Positions 55,184 to 64,000 of a DNA stretch of 64,000 bases are shown in pieces. Below the pieces are notes generated by a model, which worked only from the letters and a program-made list of their open reading frames with translations, made no database searches and had not been told where the DNA came from. Location of the stretch: positions 62,001 through 126,000 of the forward strand of contig CAUBRZ010000001.1 of the NCBI GenBank assembly GCA_958438515.1, written 5' to 3'. The stretch comes from an uncultured Clostridium sp. (GTDB lineage Bacteria > Bacillota > Clostridia > TANB77 > CAG-508). Position 1 is the first letter of the stretch, and each line of letters begins with the position of its first letter. Both the position numbers and the translations under genes were made by a program.

Positions 55184-58100
55184 ATGGAATGGACAAAGGA
55201 ACAAAGAGATGCAATTTATGAAAGCGATAATAATATTTTAGTTGCTGCTGCTGCACGGAAGTGGAAAGACAGCTGTGTTGGTTGAAAGAATTATTAATAA
55301 GGTTATTAATGATGGAATAGATATTGATAAGTTATTGATTGTGACTTTTACTAATGCTGCTGCTTCTGAAATGAGACAAAGGGTTTTAGATGCTATTTAT
55401 AAAAGGCTAGAAGAAGAACCTCAAAATCAAATTTTGCAAAGGCAAATCAATTTGTTAAATAGATCAAGTATTTGTACTATAGATTCTTTTTGTTTGGAAG
55501 TTATAAAAAATAATTTTTATGAGTTAGATAATTTATCACCTAATTTTAGAATTGCTGATACTACTGAAATTGAGTTATTAAAACAAGAGGTGTTAGAAGA
55601 TATATTTGATAAAAAATATGAATTAGATGATAATAATTTTTCATGCCTTATTAATACTTATACTAGTTATAAGGATGATACACCATTAAAAAATTTAGTT
55701 TTGAATATATATTCATATATTCAAAGTAATCCATTTCCAAAAAAGTGGCTAAGTCAAAAAAATGAAATGTTTAATATAAAAGAATATAGTAACAGAGATT
55801 TTGCACTAACACCTTGGGGAAAAGAGCTATTAAAACAAGTTGATGAAGAGCTAGTAGATGCTATAAATTCTTTAGAAGAAGTTTTGAAAGATCTTGTCTA
55901 TGATAAGGAGTTAGAAAATTTTGCTAAAACTATTAGAAGTGACATTAACAATTTAAGAGAATTAAAAAATAACTTAGACAATTGGGATAGAGCATATATG
56001 ATTAATCAAAATTTAACATTTGTGACTTGGCCTAGACAAAAGGTTGAATCTATAAAAAAAGATATAGCAAAACAAGTTCGAGATGATGTTAAGAAAAAAT
56101 TGAAAAAAGTATTAGATAAAATTTTAATCTATGATTCAAGACAAGCAAATCAAGATATTTATGATATGTATGATATTTTATTAAAATTAGAAGAATTAAT
56201 ACTTGAATTTGATAAAGAGTATATAAAAAGAAAAAGAGAAAGAAATATTGTAGATTTTAATGATATTGAACATTTTGCTCTTGATATTTTACTAAAAGAA
56301 GATAATGGTAAAATTATTCCAACTGAGGTGGCAAAAAAATATCAAGAAAAATATCAAGAAATTGCAATTGATGAGTATCAAGATAGTAACTTAGTACAAG
56401 AGTATATTTTAACAGCTGTATCAAGATCAAATAATATATTTATGGTTGGGGACGTAAAACAAAGTATTTATAAATTTCGTCAAGCGATGCCAGAACTTTT
56501 TCTTGATAAATATGATAAATATAAAACAGTAGATAATAAAAAAGAAAATAATGGTTTAAAAATACAGTTATTTAAGAATTTTAGAAGTAAAAAGAAGATA
56601 TTGGATTTTACAAATATAATATTTCAAAACATTATGAGTGAGGAATTGGGAGATATAGAATATAACCAAGAGGAGTATTTGAATTTAGGTGCTAATTATC
56701 CTGAAAGTGAAAATCAAAATTCTAACATTCAAATAAATATAATAGATTTAGCAGATAAAGAAAGTGAAGAATTTAGTAATAATGAAGAAAATAAAGAAGA
56801 GAATATAACAGAAATACAAAGAATCGAAGATGTAGAAATTGAAGCTAAATTTGTTGCAAAAGAAATTAAAAAATTAATAGATGAAAAATTCCAAATATGG
56901 GATAAAAACAAAGAAATGTACAGAAATATTAGATATTCAGATGTTGTTATATTGCTTAGAACAACTAGTAATACAGCACCTATTTATGAACAAGAAATTT
57001 TGAATTTAGAAATGCCTGTATTTTCAGACAGTTCACAACAATATTTAGATTCTATAGAAATACAAACCATTATGTCATTACTTAAAATTATTGATAATCC
57101 AATTCAAGACATTCCTTTGGTTACAGTTCTTAGATCTGCTATTGGAAAATTTACAGATGATGAACTTGTACAAATAAGATTATCTGATAAATATGATGAT
57201 TTTTATACTTGTATGCAAAAATCAATGGTAGATGTTGATGAAATCTTGAAAGAAAAAATATCAAGTTTTTTTGAAAGTTTAGACATATGGCGTAAAGAAC
57301 AAGAATATTTATCATTAGATGAATTGATTTGGAAAATATATATGGATACAGGTTTTTACAATTATGTAGGGCTTATGCCAAATGGGGAGTTAAGACAAGC
57401 AAATTTAAAAATGCTATTTCAAAAAGCAAAACAGTATGAGAATAGCAATTTTAAAGGATTATATAATTTTATTAATTTTATTGATAAATTAGCTTTAAGT
57501 AGTGGAGATTTAGGAAGTGCTAAACTAATAGGAGAAAATGATGATGTAGTTAGAATTATGAGTATTCATAAAAGTAAGGGATTAGAGTTTCCTGTTGTGT
57601 TTTTAGCTAATTGTTCAAAACAGTTTAATCTTATGGATTTGAATCAAAATGTATTATTACATCAACAAATGGGAATAGGAGTAAAATATATTGATTATGA
57701 AAAACAAATCCAATATGATACTTTAAGTAAAGCTGCTATTAAAAATAAGATTTTAGTTGAAACTCTTTCAGAAGAAATGAGAATACTTTATGTTGCATTA
57801 ACAAGAGCTAAAGAAAAATTGATAATAACTGGAGTTTATAAAGATTATGAAAAAGAAATGGAAAAAATGTTTAAACAACTAGAACGTTATAAAAAAACTA
57901 ATAACAAAATTAATCCAATTTTAGTAAAAAAGTATAAAAAATATATGGATTGGATATTGCTAGTTTATCATTATGAAAGCAAAAAGGCTAAAGATATAGT
58001 TGATTTTAATGTTTATAAAAAAGATGAATTATTAAAAAAATTAACTTTAGAACAAAAAGAAAAAGTAGATGTTATTTCTTTACTAGAAAAAAACAAATTA

Positions 58101-58817
58101 AATAAAATAGATAAAGAAAGTGTAGAAAAATTAAAAAAGTTAGAAAAGATATTGAATTATAAATATCCATATGAACAAGAGACAAAAATTACTACAACTG
58201 CTTCTGTTACTAGTATAAAAGAAATGGAAAATCAAAATTTATCAACTGAAAAAAATCAATTACCTAAACCAGAATTTTTAAGAAGTTTAGATGAGGAAAA
58301 ATTGACGGGAGCTCAAAAGGGTACCTTAGTTCATTTATGCTTACAAAAATTAAATCCTAAGGTTGATTATAATTTAAGTAAGATAAAAGATTTAATACAG
58401 GACCTAGAAAATAAAAAAATTATAACTAAAAAAGAAATGCAGAATATTAATCCTTATAAAATTTTAGAATTTACAAAATCAGAGATTTGGAATGAGCTAA
58501 AATCTGCAAAAAAAGTGTGCAAAGAACAGCCATTTTATATTTCTCTACCAGCAAAGGAAGTTTATAAAGAGAATCTTAAAGAAGATGTACTAGTACAAGG
58601 GATTATTGATTTATATTATATAAACAAGGATAATCAACTTATTTTAGTAGATTATAAAACAGATTACATAGAAGAAGGAAAATATAATGAATTAATCTTA
58701 AAATATAAAAAACAACTTGAGTTATATCAAAAAGCATTAGAGTTAGCATTAGAAAAAAAAGTAGACAGAAAATATATTTATTCTGTATATTTAGGTAAAA
58801 CTATTGAAATATATTGA
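55184..58817 (+). CDS. addA: ATP-dependent helicase/nuclease subunit A (AddA), CGG +1 shift
   Basis: 1210 aa with the C at 55256 skipped, full length. The N-terminal WTKEQRDAIYESDNNILVAA leads into the P-loop, where the shift restores AAAAGSGKT (Gly25 to Thr29). Other UvrD-type motifs follow (IDEYQDSNLVQ, GDVKQSIYKFRQA, RIMSIHKSKGLEFP, VALTRAKEKL). The C-terminal nuclease motif is LVDYKTD. AddAB processes double-strand breaks for recombination. addB is not adjacent here. AAAAGGAG precedes the ATG at 55184. Without the shift translation ends near the start, so the gene would be dead. Confidence 0.9.
55256..55259 (+). other. CGG +1 shift site in addA
   Basis: GCA-CGGA-AGT. Skipping C55256 gives Ala24-Gly25-Ser, the first glycine of the Walker A motif. 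Confidence 0.9.
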
Positions 58818-58878
58818 AAAATAGCTAAATACCTGTTATAATAGTTACATAAAATAAAAAGAAACGGAGAAAGCTACT

Positions 58879-59346
58879 ATGGATAGAATGAAAACTCTTT
58901 TAAAATATGCACTATGGGTTATATTATTTTTTATCTTTTCAGAATTTTTAATTACTGTGGGATTAAATTCATCTTATAATGATATGAAAAGAAAAGACAA
59001 AACAAGCCAAGTTCAAATTATACAAGCACAATCAACTTTGGTTAATGGCAAGATTAAAGGAATTATTAGAAACTCTGAATCTGATAATTTAAATAATAAA
59101 TATGTAAAAATTGATTTTTATTCAAAAAGAGATAATAAAGTAGGTACCAAATATATTGAAATTACAACTGTTAAACCTGAAGATACTCAAGAATTTAGTA
59201 CATATTTTGAATTACAAGATGTAACTTCTTATGAAATATCTATTACAGATAAAAAAGAAGAAGGAGAAATAGAGTTTATTCCAAAAGAATTAACAAAAAA
59301 ACAAATTGTTTTTGCAACAGTTATTACTTTATTAATGTTTTGGTAA
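58879..59346 (+). CDS. Hypothetical membrane protein with FxLYD-like domain
   Basis: 155 aa. Two membrane segments (about residues 8-28 and 138-154) enclose an extracytoplasmic beta-rich domain (VNGKIKGIIRNSESDNL...VKIDFYSK) of the FxLYD type. It ends abruptly in the second membrane helix with FW. Function unknown. Confidence 0.6.
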   Translation: MDRMKTLLKYALWVILFFIFSEFLITVGLNSSYNDMKRKDKTSQVQIIQAQSTLVNGKIKGIIRNSESDNLNNKYVKIDFYSKRDNKVGTKYIEITTVKPEDTQEFSTYFELQDVTSYEISITDKKEEGEIEFIPKELTKKQIVFATVITLLMFW

Positions 59347-59352
59347 ACTATA

Positions 59353-59395
59353 AAAAGCATGATAAGTCTTTTAAAACTTATTATGCTTTTATTAT
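59353..59395. terminator. Terminator between convergent genes
   Basis: AAAAGCATGATAAGT (59353-59367) pairs with ACTTATTATGCTTTT (59376-59390), followed by ATTATTT. Confidence 0.7.
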
Positions 59396-59429
59396 TTGTA
59401 ATACTAATATATATTTATATATGATATGT

Positions 59430-61130
59430 TTAATTAAATTTTTTAGGGTTAACATTTAAAGTATGTTGATTAGTATAAATAACCATACCTGGTTTTGCAC
59501 CTTTAGGTTTTTTTACATATTTTACATAACAATAATCAACTAAAACATTATTAGAAAGTCTAGCCTTGCTATGATAAGAAACAATTTGACTAGCTTTTAT
59601 TAATAAATCTTGATTAGGTTCTTTTCCATCTAATATCAAAACTCCGTGGCTACCTTGGATATCTTTTGTATGAAACCAGATATCTGTTTTTTTAGCATAT
59701 TTCAATGTTAAATAATCATTTTCCTTATTGTTTCTACCAACTAATAATGTAAAGTTATCAATTGTATATTTATAAGGATTAAATTTAACATTTTTATTTT
59801 TTGTTAAGTTAGATTTTTTGGGCTTAATTGTTTTTTTATTCTTTAGTTTTTCAGTTTTATCTTTAAAAATAACATTTTCTGATACTTCATCAAATATTTC
59901 AGTAATATCTTCTAAGGAAGAAGCATTTTCAAGTTCATATACAATACTTTGTATATAATCAAGCTCCTGCAAGTTTTCTTTTTTTTGTATACTTACTACT
60001 TCTGATGCTGTTTTTAATTTATTATACTTTTTGAAAAAATGTTTTGCATTGATACTTGGTGTGTATTTAGGATCTAATTTGATTGTAATGGGTTCATTAT
60101 TATTGTAGTAATTTTCTAGAGTTATTTCATTTGTGTTTTCATTTTTTATATTATATAAATTAGCTGTAATTAATTCACCATATAATCTATATTTATCCAT
60201 ATTCTCACATTCTTTTAATTTTTCATTAATTTTAGCTAATCTTTTATTATATTTATTTAAAGTAGATAATATTAATTTTAAAATGCTATCTCTATATGAT
60301 TTAAATTCTTCTATATTTTCTTTTCTATAATAAAAGTCATCAATAAAAAAATTTAATTTAAATTTTTCGGTGTTTTTTGAAGGTATTAAAAAATAATCGT
60401 TTCTAATTTCTTTAAATTCTAAATCCAAAGAATCTGTTCTATTTATGGCATTTTTAATATAGTTATATATATCTTCTAAATTGGTAATATTTAAATCTTG
60501 TATAATGAAGTTTAAGAAGTTTTTGCTAATTCCATTATATGTATTACTAATTTTTGAAGGAATATCTTCTAGATTAGTGTCTTTTATTTCATTATAAAAC
60601 TCTTTAAAATCAAGGCATTGTAAAAAATTTTTTTTAGATATTGCAGGATATGTATATTTAATATGTGGAATTACAATATGAGTACTATTATCATTATTTA
60701 TATGTCTTAAACTGTCTATTATAATATTTTCATCATTAAGCAAAATAATATTACAATGTTTTCCCATAAGTTCTATAATTAATTTTTTACTAATAATATC
60801 ATTTATATCATCAAAACCCTCTAATTCAATAGTAATAACTCTTTCAAGGTTATTTGTAATTATGTTTTTTATATGTAATCCTATTAAATGTTTACGAAGA
60901 ACCATACAAAAATTTGGTGCGACTTTAGGATTTTGTCTTGTATGTGTAGTTAAATTGACTCTATAGTTTTGAGGGTTAGTACATATAGTAAAAGCATAAT
61001 TATGAGCTTTTAAGTAACAACCAATTGTAATTAAATTTTGATTTGTTTGAAAAATTTTGTCAATTCTAGCTCCAGTTAATTGTTGTAATTCTGAAGATAT
61101 AGCTTTTGTTACAATTCCATCAAATGCCAT
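59430..61130 (-). CDS. rqcH: NFACT family protein, RqcH-like
   Basis: 566 aa, full length. It begins MAFDGIVTKAISSELQQL with LTGARIDKIFQ, has the NFACT-N core, a central coiled coil and the NFACT-R domain (DIWFHTKDIQGSHGVLI). RqcH recognises stalled 50S-peptidyl-tRNA and adds alanine tails for degradation; it was earlier annotated as fibronectin-binding protein. GAGGTAAT precedes the ATG. A protein of ribosome rescue is notable in a genome with frequent frameshift sites. Confidence 0.88.
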   Translation of the reverse strand: MAFDGIVTKAISSELQQLTGARIDKIFQTNQNLITIGCYLKAHNYAFTICTNPQNYRVNLTTHTRQNPKVAPNFCMVLRKHLIGLHIKNIITNNLERVITIELEGFDDINDIISKKLIIELMGKHCNIILLNDENIIIDSLRHINNDNSTHIVIPHIKYTYPAISKKNFLQCLDFKEFYNEIKDTNLEDIPSKISNTYNGISKNFLNFIIQDLNITNLEDIYNYIKNAINRTDSLDLEFKEIRNDYFLIPSKNTEKFKLNFFIDDFYYRKENIEEFKSYRDSILKLILSTLNKYNKRLAKINEKLKECENMDKYRLYGELITANLYNIKNENTNEITLENYYNNNEPITIKLDPKYTPSINAKHFFKKYNKLKTASEVVSIQKKENLQELDYIQSIVYELENASSLEDITEIFDEVSENVIFKDKTEKLKNKKTIKPKKSNLTKNKNVKFNPYKYTIDNFTLLVGRNNKENDYLTLKYAKKTDIWFHTKDIQGSHGVLILDGKEPNQDLLIKASQIVSYHSKARLSNNVLVDYCYVKYVKKPKGAKPGMVIYTNQHTLNVNPKKFN

Positions 61131-61260
61131 TTTTATTACCTCTATTTCAAAAAAATTAGTTAAGTAAAACTATAATAACATAAATTTAATAAAAAATCTA
61201 TTGCTTAAAAAAATCTTTAAGTATATAATTGAAATATCAAAAAATGAAAGGGAGTTTTAT

Positions 61261-63167
61261 ATGAAAAGAAAAAAGAAAATTTTAATTACATCTATATTTT
61301 TATTACTTTTTATGTTTTTTGTAAATATAGAAAGTAGAGCATCTTCAGATAATAAATTATTTTTAAATGATTTAGATTTTGAAGTAAATGTTAATTCAGA
61401 TGGAAGTATGGATGTTACAGAATATTGGGATATTGAAGTGGAAGATACAAACACTTTATTTAAAACATTTAAGACTGACTCGAAAAAATATTCTAGCATA
61501 ACAGATGTTACAGTAACAGATATTACAATAGGACAAGATAGGCCATTTACAGAGATTCACGAATTAATGTACCATGTTACAGAGGGATGTTACTATGGAA
61601 TGACAAATGATGACGGTGATTTTGAAATTGCATGGGGAATTGGATATACTCAAAAAAGTGGAACTAGAAAATATGAAATAAAGTATAAAGTAAATGATGC
61701 TATAAGCAAACATGCAGATTATGCACAGCTATATTGGCAATTTGTAGGAAACAAATTTGATATAGATGCAAAACAAGTCAGAGGAACAATAGTATTACCT
61801 GATAATGTAGATAATAAGGACAATATTAAAGTATGGGGACATACAGAAGACTTAAATGGAGAAATTTATGTCATAGACACAAATAAAATAGAATTTAATG
61901 TTGATTATTTTAATTCAGGAAGATATATAGAAATAAGAACATTGTTTCCAACACAAATGATAACCTCGAGTGCAAGAGAAGATAATAATGAAATTTTAAA
62001 TTCGGTAATAGAAGAAGAATCTATTTTAGCAAAAAAAGCAAATGATAAAAGAGCTAGACAACGTTTTTGGAAAATTTGTATGATTGTTATTACAAATATT
62101 ATATTGATTTTAATTTGCATTAAATTTATTAAAAATATGATAAAATCAATAAAAGAACTAAAGGAACTAAAGAAACTAACACCAACAGAAGAGATTATTT
62201 ATTATAGAGATATACCAAGAGAAAATGCTACACCGGCAGAGTCAGTGTATTTGTATAAGCAAATCAAAAATAAATTAGAAAGTAATGATATTGGAAAAAT
62301 TTTTTCTGCTACACTATTAGATTTTAGTTTAAAGAATATAATTGAATTTAAAGTTGATAATGAAAAAAGCAGAAAAGAAAAAATAACAATAAGATTGATA
62401 AATAAAAATCCAGATGAGATTTTGAAGAATGAAGATGAAATGGTAATATTTAGATTTTTAGTCGTAGCCTTTGGTGGTAAAGAAGAAATTACAATAAAAG
62501 AATTAGAAAAGTATATAAAAAATTCTTCTTCTGAAATAATTTCTTTGCAAGATAAAATCAATAGAGAAACTGAATTAAGTTTACAAAAAGCTAACTTAAT
62601 AGATAAAGAACAACAAAATGAATATGATGTAATATTAACTTCAAGAATATTTTATACATCAGCTGCGTTATTAGTTCCTATTATAGGAATTATAAGTGAA
62701 TATATGCTTATTGGGGGTATACCATTTGTAATATTATCAGTTATAAATTTAATTTTATTATCAGCACAATTAAGAAAAATTAATGTTTATACACAAGAAG
62801 GTATAGATGAATCAGAAAAATGGAAGGGACTAAAAAAATACATGGAGGAATTTTCTATGTTAGATAAAAGAGAAGTTCCTGAAGTTGTGATATGGGAAAA
62901 ATTCATGGTATATGCTACTGCGTTTGGAATTGCTGATAAAGTACTAAAACAATTAAAAATTGTATATCCTGATTTAGAAAATACAATAAACATTAATGAT
63001 TATTCATATATGTATTTAATGATGAACACAGATTTTTCTAGAAGTTTTACAAATGCCATTAACACTTCGATGTCAGCAGCTAATTCATCAGCCACAGGTG
63101 GAGGAGGAGGATTCTCTGCTGGTGGTGGAGGAGGAGGCCGGAGGCCGGTGGTGGAGGAGGTAGATAA
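61261..63167 (+). CDS. DUF2207 family membrane protein, two CGG +1 shifts in the Gly tail
   Basis: 634 aa with the C's at 63139 and 63146 skipped. A signal peptide (residues 1-29, ending ESRASSD) is followed by the DUF2207 beta domain (about 40-235), a membrane helix near 280-300, cytosolic segments, and further helices near 465-505. The C-terminus is FSAGGGGGG and, after the two shifts, continues as an unbroken glycine run ending in Arg and TAA at 63165. A glycine-rich C-terminus is the family norm. Unshifted, it would read RRPVVEEV to a stop at 63186. Start at 61261 with AAAGGGAG. Confidence 0.82.
63139..63142 (+). other. CGG +1 shift site 1 in the DUF2207 gene
   Basis: GGC-CGGA-GGC. Skipping C63139 gives Gly626-Gly627-Gly628. 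Confidence 0.8.
63146..63149 (+). other. CGG +1 shift site 2 in the DUF2207 gene
   Basis: GGC-CGGT-GGT. Seven bases after site 1, inside a GGAGGCC duplication (63132-63138 and 63139-63145 region). Skipping C63146 continues the glycine run to residue 633. Confidence 0.8.
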
Positions 63168-63201
63168 TCTTCTTCATCAAATATAAATTAAGGAGAGAAA
63201 C

Positions 63202-64000
63202 ATGGAACCAGAAAAAATAAAAAAAATATATGAAATTTTAAATAATATACCTGTGACATCAGAAAATATTAGTGTAATAGAGGAAATAAAAGAAGAATTA
63301 TTAAACCAAAATTATATTACTGCATTACAAAAAATGGAACAACTTAGTAAAATAAAAGAACAAGAGCCAAAAGTAAAAATAGAAGAAACAGAAGAAGAAC
63401 AAGAAGGAATTTATCCTAAACAATTAAGTAATATAGAATTAGAAAGACAATATATTGGAATGTTACTAAAAGATCCAAAATTAATCGTAAAATATTACTT
63501 TTTACATGAAGAATGTTATTTTGAAGATGATGATTTATTAAATATTTATAAAAGTGTATTATTTACAGAAGGTGGAGCATATACACCAGAGGTAGCAAAA
63601 AAAGATTTTAATTTTGCAAAAGATTCAGAAGATGTATATCGTTTAAAAGGAAAATTAAAAAATGAAGTATCTGAAAAGAAATATGATATGGAAAAAATAT
63701 ATGTATCTTTAAAGAAATTATTTGTATTGAGAAAAAGCTATTTAGCCATTCCTATTAAAAATATACAAGAAAAAGTTGTAGAAATAACAGATTATAAATT
63801 ATATGATAAAATGTCAATTGATGAAATAGAAAGTGCTATTATTCAAGTAAATGATACAGAAAAATTTAAAAGAGCAATCTTAAATAAAAATCTTACAAGC
63901 TTTTTAGAAATGGGAGATAATAATTTAAGAAATGGATTAGCATTACCATTTCCAATATTAACAAGCGTATTTAAAGGAATAAGAAAAGGAGAAACGATGG
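63202..64000 (+). CDS. DnaB-like replicative helicase, partial
   Basis: At least 266 codons, open at the window end. The N-terminal part has IELERQYIGMLLKDPKLI, similar to the DnaB N-terminal domain pattern, and the last visible stretch LPFPILTSVFKGIRKGET is the entry to a RecA-type ATPase core, with the Walker A expected just beyond 64000. AAGGAGAG precedes the ATG. It could be a DnaB paralogue or phage-type helicase; the missing half decides. Confidence 0.7.
   Translation, partial: MEPEKIKKIYEILNNIPVTSENISVIEEIKEELLNQNYITALQKMEQLSKIKEQEPKVKIEETEEEQEGIYPKQLSNIELERQYIGMLLKDPKLIVKYYFLHEECYFEDDDLLNIYKSVLFTEGGAYTPEVAKKDFNFAKDSEDVYRLKGKLKNEVSEKKYDMEKIYVSLKKLFVLRKSYLAIPIKNIQEKVVEITDYKLYDKMSIDEIESAIIQVNDTEKFKRAILNKNLTSFLEMGDNNLRNGLALPFPILTSVFKGIRKGETM

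Noticed and set aside
14614..63149. Treating the ten CGG-split genes as ordinary pseudogenes
   Set aside because: Thirteen lesions of identical type, always at an in-frame CGG before Gly, with no other indels or stops in genes such as sigF, spoIIIAA, ylqF and addA, do not look like decay.
14614..63149. Random sequencing or assembly indels as the full explanation
   Set aside because: Random errors would fall in homopolymers and in any codon phase, including TGG, AGG and intergenic sites. Here they are confined to one phase and one codon. A context-specific base-calling artefact at GG is not fully excluded without reads.
14614..63149. Classical slippery-site or Shine-Dalgarno-stimulated +1 shifting
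   Set aside because: The preceding codons differ at nearly every site, and no common upstream purine-rich stimulator or downstream structure was seen.
1..64000. TGA recoding (Gly or Trp) in this organism
   Set aside because: TGA ends addA at a natural C-terminus, and Trp is coded by TGG throughout.

Overview
The window is AT-rich DNA (strong A/T bias at third codon positions, AGA as the dominant arginine codon) from a spore-forming, probably anaerobic low-GC Firmicute of the Clostridia type. The evidence is a complete spoIIIAA-AH operon, spoIIAA-spoIIAB-sigF, spoIID and a spoIIQ-like gene, an oxygen-sensitive class III ribonucleotide reductase (nrdD-nrdG), the ireB-ruvX-yrzB cluster, a T-box valS leader and a yybP-ykoY riboswitch. 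No rRNA, CRISPR array, complete IS or prophage is visible. There are two tRNA genes, Glu(CTC) and Leu(CAA).

The central observation is a decoding anomaly. Ten otherwise well-conserved plus-strand genes (ylqF/rbgA, mrnC, a polysaccharide deacetylase, spoIIIAA, spoIIIAE, spoIIIAH, sigF, an ABC exporter, addA and a DUF2207 membrane protein) are each split by +1 frameshifts, 13 in all. Every one is the same event: the ribosome meets an in-frame CGG codon, and the conserved protein resumes if the C is skipped and the next triplet (GGA 11 times, GGT twice) is read as glycine. In my reading of all plus-strand genes, no in-frame CGG is used as arginine; every other CGG string lies across codon boundaries. 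The only in-frame CGG codons that do not need a shift are in two small, unrecognised minus-strand ORFs. This fits an unassigned CGG codon, or a CGGN quadruplet read as Gly. A systematic sequence artefact must still be excluded. I annotate these genes as intact products.

Layout. 1-5230: cell-wall glucosaminidase, a small pilin-like membrane protein, a TadZ/CpaE-like ATPase with two AT-hooks, and a GAF/degenerate-GGDEF protein. 5249-6905: ireB-ruvX-yrzB and a membrane protein. 7045-7386: an atypical minus-strand gene behind an attenuator-like leader. 7681-8993: hpt and a phosphodiesterase. 9013-14133: an accessory stretch (truncated XRE regulator, broken and intact copies of one nucleotide-metabolism-like gene, GNAT, HD phosphohydrolase, RhuM, NUDIX). 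14164-15542: ylqF and mrnC, both 50S biogenesis factors. 15860-18917: tRNA-Glu, Mn riboswitch and P-type ATPase. 18977-27949: metG, deacetylase, a large coiled-coil protein, tRNA-Leu, yebC and membrane proteins. 28092-33390: the spoIIIA operon. 33413-38940: small regulator, pilin-like fragment, pfkA, T-box and valS. 39008-42656: spoIIA operon, spoIID and spoIIQ. 42768-47721: lexA and a paired ABC exporter. 47849-48701: a response-regulator gene cut by a breakpoint against a LysM gene. 48878-51571: nrdD-nrdG. 51665-54976: coiled-coil protein, glycosyltransferase, ferritin-like protein and a BAX-inhibitor protein. 55184-64000: addA, RqcH/NFACT, DUF2207 and the start of a DnaB-like helicase.

A GGGACAGG repeat recurs at four sites around the spoIIIA, sigF and addA genes. 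Several intergenic hairpins look like intrinsic terminators and separate most transcription units.
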